Source: Paraburkholderia sp. HP33-1
Lineage (GTDB): Bacteria; Pseudomonadota; Gammaproteobacteria; Burkholderiales; Burkholderiaceae
Direction of reading: 5' to 3'
Length of the DNA: 64,000 bases
NCBI RefSeq assembly: GCF_021390595.1
Contig: NZ_JAJEJR010000003.1
Span: 806,001 to 870,000, forward strand
Below are positions 8,440-17,816 of this stretch, piece after piece (within the stretch, counting starts at the first letter, position 1; every line of letters begins with the position of its first letter). The notes under the pieces were generated by a model, which was not told the origin of the DNA, ran no database searches, and saw only the letters and a list, made by a program, of their open reading frames with translations. The position numbers were made by a program, and so were the translations under genes.

Positions 8440-9438
8440 TCAGGCCGCGTGCTGCTGCGCGCGCTGGCGCTGCCTGGCGGCGTGGGCGAGCGCGGCTTCG
8501 CGCACCCATGCACCGTCTTCATGGGCCTTCACGCGGGTCGCGAGGCGCTCGCGGTTGCACGGGCCGTCGCCGTTCACCACGCGCCAGAACTCGTCCCAGT
8601 CGATGGCGCCGTAGTCGTACTGGCCGCGCGCCGCGTTCCATTTGAGGTCCGCGTCGGGCAGCGTGACGCCGAGCACCCGGGCCTGCCCGACGGTCGCGTC
8701 GACGAATTTCTGGCGCAGGTCGTCGTTGGTGATGCGCTTGATACCCCATTGCGCCGACTGGTTGCTGTGCACCGACTCCCTGTCGCTCGGGCCGAACATC
8801 ATCAGCACCGGCCACCACCAGCGGTTCACCGCCTGCTGGACCAGCTCGCGCTGCGCCTCGGTGCCGGCCATCATCGCGAGCAGCGCATCGAACCCCTGGC
8901 GCTGATGGAACGACTCTTCCTTGCAGATGCGGATCATGGCGCGCGCGTACGGGCCATATGTGCAGCGGCACAGCGGGATCTGGTTCATGATCGCCGCGCC
9001 GTCGACCAGCCAGCCGATCACGCCGACGTCGGCCCAGGTGGGCGTCGGGTAGTTGAAGATGCTCGAATACTTGGCCTTGCCCGCATGCAGCGCGGCGATG
9101 AGCTGGTCGCGCGAGACGCCGAGCGTTTCGGCCGCGCTGTACAGGTACAGCCCGTGGCCGGCTTCGTCCTGCACCTTGGCGATCAGGATCGCCTTGCGCT
9201 TCAGGCTCGGCGCGCGCGTGATCCAGTTGCCCTCGGGCAGCATGCCGACGATCTCCGAGTGCGCATGCTGGGAGATCTGCCGCGCCAGCGTCTTGCGGTA
9301 CGCGTCGGGCATCCAGTCCTGCGGCTCGATCTTGCCGTCGGCGGCCATGACCGCGTCAAAGCGCGCCTGTTCGGGCGAATCCGCCGCCGCGTCGGGCAGC
9401 GCGACATGGCCGGGGATATCGAGGGATTGCGTGTACAT
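8440..9438 (-). CDS. paaA: Phenylacetyl-CoA 1,2-epoxidase catalytic subunit PaaA
   Basis: PaaA is the oxygenase subunit that forms the 1,2-epoxide of phenylacetyl-CoA at a carboxylate-bridged di-iron site. The sequence carries the ferritin-like ligand blocks, for example [18 protein letters not shown] near residue 120 and [13 protein letters not shown] near 205. Homologues begin [10 protein letters not shown], so the Met at 9438 is preferred, with a GGATGG ribosome-like site just before it. An in-frame ATG three codons upstream at 9447 is also possible. This is the first gene of the block behind the promoter and operator at 9472-9499, with a short leader of about 20-30 bases. Confidence 0.95.
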   Translation of the reverse strand: MYTQSLDIPGHVALPDAAADSPEQARFDAVMAADGKIEPQDWMPDAYRKTLARQISQHAHSEIVGMLPEGNWITRAPSLKRKAILIAKVQDEAGHGLYLYSAAETLGVSRDQLIAALHAGKAKYSSIFNYPTPTWADVGVIGWLVDGAAIMNQIPLCRCTYGPYARAMIRICKEESFHQRQGFDALLAMMAGTEAQRELVQQAVNRWWWPVLMMFGPSDRESVHSNQSAQWGIKRITNDDLRQKFVDATVGQARVLGVTLPDADLKWNAARGQYDYGAIDWDEFWRVVNGDGPCNRERLATRVKAHEDGAWVREAALAHAARQRQRAQQHAA

Positions 9439-9471
9439 CGGCACCATCCAGAAAGAGTGGCAAGTTGACGC

Positions 9472-9499
9472 AGTATAAATTAACCGACCGGTCGGTCAA
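9472..9499 (-). promoter_or_regulatory. paaA promoter with a PaaR-type operator between -35 and -10
   Basis: On the minus strand a -35 TTGACC (9499-9494) and a -10 TATACT (9477-9472) are separated by 16 bases. The perfect 14-bp palindrome ACCGACCGGTCGGT (9483-9496) fills most of that gap. Beta-proteobacterial PaaR (TetR family) is known to use ACCGACC-N-GGTCGGT-like sites at paa promoters. Repression by steric block, relieved by phenylacetyl-CoA, is the natural reading. No paaR gene lies in the window, so the regulator would act from elsewhere. Confidence 0.8.
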
Positions 9500-9973
9500 T
9501 AGAAATTTACTGTCGGTGGATGAGCGGAATAGCATCGGGATACCCTTAGCATTTCGTCGCGCGCGCGAACGCTTACGCAAGGCTTTGAAGAACTCAAGGC
9601 GCTCGCGTGGCAAGGGAAGGGCGGCGGATTGCGCCGCGTCAAAACCAAGGAGGATCTGCTCTCACGTGCTTCAGTTGTTCAAGGCGCGCCGCTTCGAGGC
9701 CGATCGGTCGCGATGTCAATGTTTGACGTGGACGCCTGCGGTAGCTAGCTGTGCTTCGAGCGAAGTCAACAGCGCGCTCATCTGATTGAGTTCCGTCGAA
9801 GAAGAAGTCGCAGACGAAGACGAAGACGGAACACTCCGGCGCGGTGAGTTAAACGCCTCATGTATTTGGCCAAAGGGAAGCGAGGGATCGCGTAATGTGA
9901 AGGTAAACCCGCTGAGCACATATACGTCGTGGTGGCTATCATATTGATGTCCCATTTCAATGATGTTGACAAC
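9500..9973. other. Intergenic stretch between paaA and the first response regulator
   Basis: About 470 bases. One plus-strand frame around 9540-9745 reads without stops for some 60 codons (including GFEELKALAWQGKGGGLRRV) but has no start codon or ribosome site and no family I recognise; it may be a remnant. The last part should hold the promoter of the response regulator. No clear terminator was found. Confidence 0.35.
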
Positions 9974-10666
9974 ATGGTCGCGTCCGAAATTCGGGTCATA
10001 CTCGCTGATGACCACCCCGTCATGCTCAGTGGTATCGAACATGAGTTTTCAGAGGTGAGGACCATCCAGCTGGTAGGTACAGCCAGGAATTCGACTGAGC
10101 TAATCGCGCTTCTATCGAGCACACAATGCGATGTTCTCGTATCCGATTACGCGATGCCTGCGGGCGAATACGGCGATGGAATTGCTCTGTTTTCGCTGAT
10201 CAATCGCCGGTATCCTGACATCAAGATCGTTGTCCTAACCATGCTGGACAACCCGGCGGTAATACGTGCGCTAGTGAAGCAAGGTGTCACGTGCATCGTG
10301 AGCAAGTCCGATGCTGTCACCCACCTTATCCCCGCCGTTCATGCCGTCTATCACGGCGCGAAATACTATTCGCCGACGATCAACGAGATCGTCAAGTCGA
10401 TAGACTGGAACCGCCGCGGCAGGGGCTCATCGGACGTCCTGAGTCAGCGCGAATCGGAAGTTGTGCGTCTTTTTGCATCGGGCCTGACAGTGAACGAGAT
10501 TGCCGAGCGGTTGTGTCGCAGCAAGAAAACCATCAGCACTCAGAAATCGAAGGCGATGGAAAAACTCGGCATTGAACGAGAAATTGATCTGTTCCGATAT
10601 GCATTGGAAAATGGAATGGTGACTTCGTCGCAGAAAACTTCGGACAGTCCTCCCTCCACAGATTGA
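9974..10666 (+). CDS. Orphan NarL/RcsB-type response regulator (copy 1)
   Basis: A two-component output protein with a receiver domain and a LuxR-type helix-turn-helix. The receiver carries the acidic pair in ILADDHPVM and the phospho-acceptor Asp in DVLVSDYAMP (residue 58 from this start). The HTH spans roughly residues 155-215: LSQRESEVVRLFASGLTVNE and the recognition-helix text CRSKKTISTQKSKAMEKLGI. The ATG at 9974 is chosen because it aligns exactly with the paralogue at 11689, although starts at 9929 (GTG) and 9947 (ATG) are open too. No histidine kinase is adjacent. The form resembles RcsB-like regulators of Burkholderia that control surface structures. Targets are unknown; a nearby adhesin remnant is suggestive only. 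Confidence 0.85.
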   Translation: MVASEIRVILADDHPVMLSGIEHEFSEVRTIQLVGTARNSTELIALLSSTQCDVLVSDYAMPAGEYGDGIALFSLINRRYPDIKIVVLTMLDNPAVIRALVKQGVTCIVSKSDAVTHLIPAVHAVYHGAKYYSPTINEIVKSIDWNRRGRGSSDVLSQRESEVVRLFASGLTVNEIAERLCRSKKTISTQKSKAMEKLGIEREIDLFRYALENGMVTSSQKTSDSPPSTD

Positions 10667-11688
10667 GCACGGGAAGCGATCCTGCGCTTTTCAAAAAATC
10701 TACATACCCGAAGCGCTCATGGGATACCTGCGTTCCCGTGGACCGGCAGCCATTGTTGGACCGGATGGTTGCTGCGACGATCGCATGCCTGACAGGTGCG
10801 AGCCCGGGAACTTGACTTTCACAGTCGCATAGGCCCGGCTGTCGCTCGATGACGATCCGGAAGGACTACTCTGGCATGGGCAATTGTGCTGAGCCATCGT
10901 GACTATCGAGTAGCCTTCGACTCGATATATGGTTGCTTCAAGTGTGGGGCGCTGTATTTGTCCTGCATTGCTCCGCACTTCGTGAACCAGGTGAATCCGT
11001 CTGGTTGGCGACACACGTTGGGCGAGCGTGTCGCGCGTCACTGGGATGAAGAACATGTCCTGTCCGATTCCCTATCTATTCCGCGTCGAACACGAAGCTA
11101 GGCCTGGTCCCATTTTCTGAATTTTTCTCATTTATAGGACTGCGCCTATTACTGATGGAAGGGCGCAGAAATAAAGTCTACCCCTTGCCGTCGTCCGATA
11201 GGACATGGCATGAGAAGCACCTCGGAGAAATTCAATTTGAATTCCGTCATGACCTGCAGTGCTCTGCGATCAGCAGCGCCTTATCCGCGTGATGATGGCT
11301 GTTTCGGCAATAAGGCGGGCGGTGCAGCAGAAACTGGCGGCAGAGACTTGTCGCACGGATGTTTGAGCGGACCGTCCAGGGCAATCGACAGGGTCGGGAC
11401 AGTCTGAGTGCGAGGCGATGATTCGATGCTTTGCGACTCACTAAAGTTATCTGCATGCAAGCAGGCGAAAGCTGTGTTGCCGCGGCTTTGCAATGAGGTG
11501 ATTCGGGCGCGGTTGCTGACGTTAGCGTGGCCAACAATGTCCCAATCCTCCGACGATGGTTATTCCCGCTGACGCTTTACCCCTATACCCGTCGCGCTTC
11601 TCGAAACCTGTCTTGATCGCTAGGGCCGCCCCCGCAATTTTCAAGGTGGCCTGAACGCCGCTAGTTGCCATTACCACGAAAGTCGACT
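10667..11688. other. Roughly 1-kb gap between the two response regulators, no gene recognised
   Basis: Short frames occur on both strands (for example minus strand 10700-11056, rich in Ser and Arg), but none has a family signature, and codon use does not look coding. Degenerate remnants are possible. The AT-rich AAATTCAATTTGAATTC sequence near 11229 is partly palindromic but not clearly a site. Confidence 0.35.
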
Positions 11689-12363
11689 ATGACCTCATCC
11701 ACGATCCGCGTAATACTCGCCGACGATCATCCAGTGATACTCGAAGGTGTGCGATACGAACTCGAAAGAAGCAGTACGATCTCCGTGGTTGGCACGGCGC
11801 GAAATTCGACTGAACTCATGGCCGCACTGACCAACTCGCCCTGCGACGTGGTGGTCTCGGACTACGTGATGCCCGGCGGAAGTTACGGCGACGGACTGGC
11901 GCTTTTCTCTGCCATTCACCAGCGCTATCCGAACGTCAGGCTGGTTGTGCTGAGCATGATGGAAAATCCGGTGGTTTTGCGCCTGCTGATGCAGTCGGGG
12001 AACTGCTGTATTTTCAGCAAGGCGGATCCGATTAGTAATCTGACGATCGCGGTGCATGCCGCGTACGCGAACGGCCGCTACCTGTCGCCGCGAATGGCAG
12101 CGATTGCAGCCGCGATCAAGCCGGGCACTCGCGGTAGCACGGCCGGCTCCCTATTGACCCGACGCGAACTGGAAGTCGTGCGCTTCTTCGTGTCCGGGAT
12201 GTCGGTTACTGAAATTGCTGAGCTTTTGCGTCGCAGTAAAAAAACGATAAGTACGCAAAAGAGCTCGGCAATGCTCAAACTAAGTATCGAACGAGACGCT
12301 GACTTGGTGCGTTATGGAATAGAGAGCGGATTGGTGTCGACCGCGGAGCCAGTAAATTCATAG
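11689..12363 (+). CDS. Orphan NarL/RcsB-type response regulator (copy 2)
   Basis: A close paralogue of the regulator at 9974. Both have IRVILADDHPV, VGTARNSTEL, CDVVVSDYVMP and the HTH block RRSKKTISTQKSSAMLKLSI. The phospho-acceptor is the Asp in SDYVMP (residue 58 from this start). The ATG at 11689 is preferred to an upstream TTG at 11665 since the protein then begins MTSSTIRV, as in the paralogue. The pair is co-oriented with about 1 kb between them and neither has a kinase next to it. Tandem duplication followed by divergence is the likely origin. An AT-rich segment and a type V adhesin remnant follow directly downstream. Confidence 0.85.
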   Translation: MTSSTIRVILADDHPVILEGVRYELERSSTISVVGTARNSTELMAALTNSPCDVVVSDYVMPGGSYGDGLALFSAIHQRYPNVRLVVLSMMENPVVLRLLMQSGNCCIFSKADPISNLTIAVHAAYANGRYLSPRMAAIAAAIKPGTRGSTAGSLLTRRELEVVRFFVSGMSVTEIAELLRRSKKTISTQKSSAMLKLSIERDADLVRYGIESGLVSTAEPVNS

Positions 12364-13052
12364 CAGATACAACCTCGGAAGATGTCGACACAGGAAAACC
12401 GACCTGAATCTGACTGGTCGATTCATGCGATGGTGTTGACTATTCGGGGTGGTCAATAGGTCTAAATTGCGAACTTATGATTCGGACCGGGCCTATTCAG
12501 GGGGGATTTTAGCGAAGGTGGAGTTTCCAATTTCCAAAATGCGAAGAGTTGTCGGTCGTATTAAAAATTATGGTAATCATCGCTCTATTTATCGGGTTTT
12601 TGCGTTGAATTATTCGCTTCGGTTTGAGAATATAAAATATCGAATCAATTTAAACGATCGCCTCGGAGCACCGAAAATTCTCCAGGCTCGGCAGAATTTT
12701 GTTCCGCTTTCCGGCCCGATTCTTCTGCGTTGTAGATGAAAAAATTTGCGAGCTTTTGTGAAATCTGGTCATCCACAGGTTATTTTCTTGACTCGATTTT
12801 ATAACTTGGCAAAATTAAATAATTCTTTAAGTCTGCATCTATTTTTTATTAAAAATAATGGATCCTGTTGCAGGATAAATTGATCGATCTGAATTTAATG
12901 AAAGTTGAAAGCATCTATCAGATCTGCATCTGGCACGCTTGCAGCCCATTTCAAATGACTATATAGGCCGAACACCCGATTTCCTGAAAGACAGTGGGGG
13001 TGTAATTCTAAACGAATAAACAGAAATCTAACGTTCACTATTTTTTAGAAGG
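12364..13052. other. AT-rich segment preceding an adhesin remnant
   Basis: About 690 bases with A+T far above the rest of the window, including runs such as AAAATTAAATAATTC and TTTTTTATTAAAAATAAT around 12810-12860. A short frame at 12449-12739 on the plus strand has no recognised family. The composition points to recently acquired DNA or to a promoter of a silenced surface gene; H-NS-type proteins commonly bind such sequence. The stretch ends in the ribosome-site-like AGAAGG just before the ESPR remnant. Confidence 0.5.
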
Positions 13053-13420
13053 TTATATTAAAAACAAGTCGCGTATCGGCATCTCGAATGAAGTGAGTGG
13101 TTCGTGGGTGGTCGTGTCAGAGCATGCGTCGTCACGCGGAAAGCCGAATAAATCCCCCCGTGCGATTGGGATGGCAGTCGCGCATGCCGTGGCTGTCGTA
13201 ACCGGAGTAGCGTGTCTTGCCTCATCCGGAACGGCATTCGCCAATAACCTGGCCGTGGGTACTGACGTAACGAACAATGCGGGGGCTTCGCGAGCCAGGT
13301 GTTGACTAAAGGCTATGTGACAGCCGCGGGACCAGATGGTGTCTCGCGCGAGTGGTCGCTGACCGGTCCGCTTCAGCCGGTCACGCTCCCCCCGCGCGGA
13401 TTCCGATCGTCAAGTTCTCC
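13053..13420 (+). pseudogene. Head of a type V (autotransporter/TPS) adhesin: ESPR signal peptide, frameshifted
   Basis: The frame reads KNKSRIGISNEVSGSWVVV then SEHASSRGK, the extended signal peptide region (ESPR) of large type V secreted adhesins. A hydrophobic core (VAHAVAVVTGVACLASSG) and a cleavage site near AFA-NN follow. The expected ATG is replaced by ATT just after AGAAGG. The frame stops at 13303, but the next frame continues plausibly (GFASQVLTKGYVTAAGPDG and on to about 13420), so one frameshift near 13283 is likely. The passenger, normally hundreds to thousands of residues, is missing and the trpS gene follows. This is a dead remnant of a surface adhesin. Confidence 0.65.
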
Positions 13421-13479
13421 CCAGGTAGCTGTCGCTTGTCACCTGCGTGGGCAAGTGCGACGTAGTCGAAAGCAGCCGC

Positions 13480-14572
<1,093 letters not shown>

Positions 14573-14610
14573 CACGTTTGCGATATACGTAGGAAACTGG
14601 GCCGCCGGAT

Positions 14611-14661
14611 TCAGGCGTGCCACCAACCGTGCAGTTTCAGCGAGATCGGTTTCATATCCAT
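14611..14661 (-). CDS. trpL: trp leader peptide controlling trpS
   Basis: A 16-residue frame, MDMKPISLKLHGWWHA, has tandem UGG codons at 14625-14620, four codons before its stop. It ends 39 bases before the terminator stem of the trpS attenuator. The likely transcription start, set by the TATACT box at 14674-14669, falls at or within a base or two of the ATG, so this may be a leaderless message, as known for trpL of Sinorhizobium. A second ATG two codons in (14655) is also possible. Its role is to sense charged tRNA-Trp: a ribosome stalled on the Trp codons masks CGCC (14617-14614), freeing GGCGGC (14606-14601) to block terminator formation. Confidence 0.8.
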   Translation of the reverse strand: MDMKPISLKLHGWWHA

Positions 14662-14668
14662 AGATAAA

Positions 14669-14674
14669 AGTATA
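14669..14674 (-). promoter_or_regulatory. -10 box of the trpL-trpS transcript
   Basis: TATACT on the minus strand, 7 bases before the trpL ATG. A -35 is not obvious at 16-18 bases. The position implies a transcript that begins about at the leader start codon. Confidence 0.5.
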
Positions 14675-14676
14675 GC

Positions 14677-15557
14677 GCATCGCGAACGCCGCACATCTGG
14701 CGTTCGCGCCTGCGGGTCAGTTGGTGGCTATTCCAGGCGCGGCTGTTTGTGCGCGCAGCCGCTTTGACAAAAGTGTGTTTGACCTGCGCGAGTTCACGGA
14801 TATCTGCCTTCGCTGCGGAATAACTGTGCAGTTGATCGGTAACGATGTTGCGCAGTACCGGTTTTGATCGCAGCGCTCGCCGAAAAGGGCGCTTTGCGGC
14901 CGTCTTATCGCGCCGCTCTCTTTTTGCGAATGATCATCTAAAAAGTCTGGCAAAAGAAAAAACGCTCAAACTGCGAACTCTTCCACGCTCCGAGCGTACC
15001 CGTGACGAGGAAGAAGCAGCTGATCGTCAGTGTTTTTTGCCACATTGCGCGTCTTCAGTCTCGAGGCCGAGAAACTTTCGGGCTAATTTGAGTTCCTTCA
15101 ATTTTTTAAATTGGTTATCGAAGTCGCGTCCGGTAATTTGTAGGGTCGCTTATCGGTCAATTCATGGTTGGCGCTTAAAGGCGACTGACTGTCCGATCAA
15201 TGCTTGTGTGCAGCTGTTTGAATCATTGTGTGGCACTGCGCACATAGCGCCGATTAAGCGTGCCAGCCTTTAGGCATGCGGTTGAGCGTCGAATGTGCTG
15301 TCATTGGACAATGCGATCGAGCTAGATTGTCCGATGCAGCCATTCAGAAGAACGAGGAGTTGTGTTAGATTTTCGGCGGCCGTTGTGTAGACACAAGATG
15401 CGGCTATTCAGTGTCAATAGAATGAGTAATAGGCCAACCTCGGGAATCAAGAAAGCCTAATAATCAGGTATCCCGAGAAAGAGCAAATTGATTGTCAAGG
15501 CGCACTTCGAATTCGGAGTGCTGCTCGCTTAAGGCAACGCCAGGGGACCCGAACATC
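14677..15557. other. Intergenic region between the trpS leader and the TpsA adhesin gene
   Basis: About 880 bases without a recognised gene; the frames present look random. Near 15306-15332 an inverted repeat GGACAAT-N13-ATTGTCC could be a regulatory site or weak hairpin for the adhesin operon that starts at 15558. The AT content is raised from about 15050 to 15480, consistent with a promoter region. Confidence 0.4.
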
Positions 15558-17816
15558 ATGACGGGCGAAATTCATGCATGGGGACGGTCGTGCACGTCAC
15601 GATTCTCCGCGTTCGCTGTGGCTATGCTGATTGGCTCGGTGGCCGCGGTAGTCAACGCCGCGCCGCTTTGCGGTCAGATCGAAGCCGGCTCCGGCAGCAT
15701 CGTCAAGGCCGGCGACAGTACCACGATCCAGCAGAACACTGGCAGGCTTGTGATCGACTGGAATGCGTTCAGCACGAATGCGAACGAGTCCATCACGTTC
15801 AGACAACCCGATGCTAGCGCTATCGCTCTCAATCGCGTGGTGGGTCAAAGTCCATCTGTCCTGCTCGGCAAGCTGGACGCGAATGGCCAGGTGTTTATCG
15901 TCAATCCGAATGGCGTGCTGTTCGGCAGCGGCGCGCAGGTTAACGTAGGCGGTTTGATTGCCTCGACGCTGAATCTGTCGAATCAGGACTTCATCAGCGG
16001 GCGTTACGCTTTCGCAGGACAGCCGCGGTCCGGCGCGGTCGTCAACTTAGGACACGTCGAGGCCGCGCCTGGTGGATACGTGGCGCTGATCGGCACGCAT
16101 GCTGTCAATCGCGGCGCCGTGATAGCGCCGGGCGGGACCGCGGCGTTGGCCGCGGGCGATCGTGTAACGGTCACCTTAGGTGATCACGCAATGCTCGGGT
16201 TGTCCATCGATCAGGGCGTGCTTGACGCATTGGCATCGAACGGCGGCCTCATTCAAACCGACGGCGGCCAGGCCTGGCTCGAGGCGCGCGCCGAAGGGGC
16301 ATTGCTGGCAAGCGTCGTCAATAACAGCGGCGTGATCCGGGCGCACAGCGTCGCCAATCAGAATGGCGTCATCGTACTGCTGGCCGAAGGCGGGACGGTG
16401 CAGGTCGGCGGCAGACTCGACGCCTCCGCGCCGCACGGCGGCGCCGGCGGCTCGATCGAAACCAGCGGGGCACGCGTGAACGTGAGCTCGGACGCGAGCG
16501 TCGACACTGCGTCGCGCTCCGGCGCGACCGGCAACTGGCTGATCTCGGCGGCGAACTTCACGATTGCCGCGAACGGCGGCAACATCACGGGCACCGCGCT
16601 GTCGCGTCTGCTTCGCGACAACAACATCGCGGTTCAGGCGACGTCGGAGCACAACGGAACGATCGAGATAGACGACGCGTTGGCATGGCGAGTGTCTACG
16701 ATGCTGTCGCTGATTGCCCGCAACTCGATCTCCATAAACGAGGCGATCGACGCGCCTGCCGCGACCGTGGTGCTCAGCGCCGGCACGATCGCCACGCAGA
16801 ACGCGCCGCTCGCGGCGGCGAACCTCGCGCTGATTGGCAGCGATGGCGTCTACCGGCTCGATCATCCGTTCAACGAGGTCGGCACGCTGGCTGCGCGGGC
16901 TGCGTCCGTCACGCTGGACGACCAGATGCCGCTAGTCGTCGGCACGGTGGCGGGCACGGTCGGCGTCACGACCACCAGCACGACCGAGCTACGCGCGACT
17001 TCGCTCACGCTCGATGCTCCGGTGTCGAGCCAGGCGCAGGGCACGGCGGTGACGCTGGCGTCCGCGTCGAGTTTCATCAATCATGCAGGCGCCGATGCCG
17101 TCGTGACGCCGAACGGGCGATGGCTGATCGATTCGCAAAGTCCGGATGCCGACGTATTCGGCGGCCTGCAAAGCGGCAACCTCGCGTTGTGGGGCGATCC
17201 TTACATGCAGGGCATGGATAGCCTCGCACTCACGGCAACCGGTAATCGCTATGGCTTCGCCGCCATGCAGCAGGCGACGTTGACGGCGAACGACATCAGC
17301 AAGGCATTCGGCACGACTCGCCAGCTCGACGCTGGCGACGTGTCGGTCAGCCTGCGTTACGCGGGCGCGCAATACGACAATGCGTTTACCGATAGCGCCA
17401 CCGTCCACCCGCCGCTCAGCTACACGCTCGCGAGCGCCGGCGCCGCGGCAGACGCCGCGGTGGGCCCTTACGCGCTGATCCTCACGGCCGGCGGCACGCA
17501 GCCGGCCGGTTACAGCGTCAGCACGCAAAGCGGCGCCACGTTGCAGGTGACGCAGGCGGTCGCTCCTGTTGCACCTTCACCGCCCGAGCCGCCCACCGGC
17601 ACGACGCCATCCGAGCCGGCCGTCACGGCGAGCGTGCCGACGCCGATCGGTGCGTGGCAGACCGTCGCCGCGCAAACCGGCGCCGACCTCGCGCGCGGCG
17701 CCCGCGTGCAGAACATGACCGCTTCGTTGCAGCCAGCGACGCTCGTGCAGGTCGCGAGCGATCAGTCCAACAGCCTGTCGCCTGATGCGTGGCCCGGCAA
17801 CGTATGCCGGAAATGA
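15558..17816 (+). CDS. TpsA-type filamentous haemagglutinin-like exoprotein
   Basis: A secreted adhesin exported across the outer membrane by its TpsB partner. The ATG at 15558 has AGGGGA ten bases upstream and gives a signal peptide ending near VVNA-AP; a longer frame from 15492 lacks such a site. Residues about 38-290 are the two-partner-secretion domain with VNPNGVLFG and repeated strands such as NLGHVEAAPGGYVALIG. Next comes a beta-helical stretch. Around 590-690 lies a domain like the MBG repeats of bacterial adhesins (ANDISKAFGTTRQLDAGDVS). A Pro-rich linker and a short tail follow. At 752 residues it is short for the family. It overlaps tpsB by four bases (ATGA), so translation of the pair is coupled. 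Confidence 0.9.
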   Translation: MTGEIHAWGRSCTSRFSAFAVAMLIGSVAAVVNAAPLCGQIEAGSGSIVKAGDSTTIQQNTGRLVIDWNAFSTNANESITFRQPDASAIALNRVVGQSPSVLLGKLDANGQVFIVNPNGVLFGSGAQVNVGGLIASTLNLSNQDFISGRYAFAGQPRSGAVVNLGHVEAAPGGYVALIGTHAVNRGAVIAPGGTAALAAGDRVTVTLGDHAMLGLSIDQGVLDALASNGGLIQTDGGQAWLEARAEGALLASVVNNSGVIRAHSVANQNGVIVLLAEGGTVQVGGRLDASAPHGGAGGSIETSGARVNVSSDASVDTASRSGATGNWLISAANFTIAANGGNITGTALSRLLRDNNIAVQATSEHNGTIEIDDALAWRVSTMLSLIARNSISINEAIDAPAATVVLSAGTIATQNAPLAAANLALIGSDGVYRLDHPFNEVGTLAARAASVTLDDQMPLVVGTVAGTVGVTTTSTTELRATSLTLDAPVSSQAQGTAVTLASASSFINHAGADAVVTPNGRWLIDSQSPDADVFGGLQSGNLALWGDPYMQGMDSLALTATGNRYGFAAMQQATLTANDISKAFGTTRQLDAGDVSVSLRYAGAQYDNAFTDSATVHPPLSYTLASAGAAADAAVGPYALILTAGGTQPAGYSVSTQSGATLQVTQAVAPVAPSPPEPPTGTTPSEPAVTASVPTPIGAWQTVAAQTGADLARGARVQNMTASLQPATLVQVASDQSNSLSPDAWPGNVCRK

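Noticed and set aside
13361..13384. TGACCGG...CCGGTCA hairpin after trpS
   Set aside because: Stem of seven pairs with a 10-base loop and no U-run on either strand; not supportable as a terminator.
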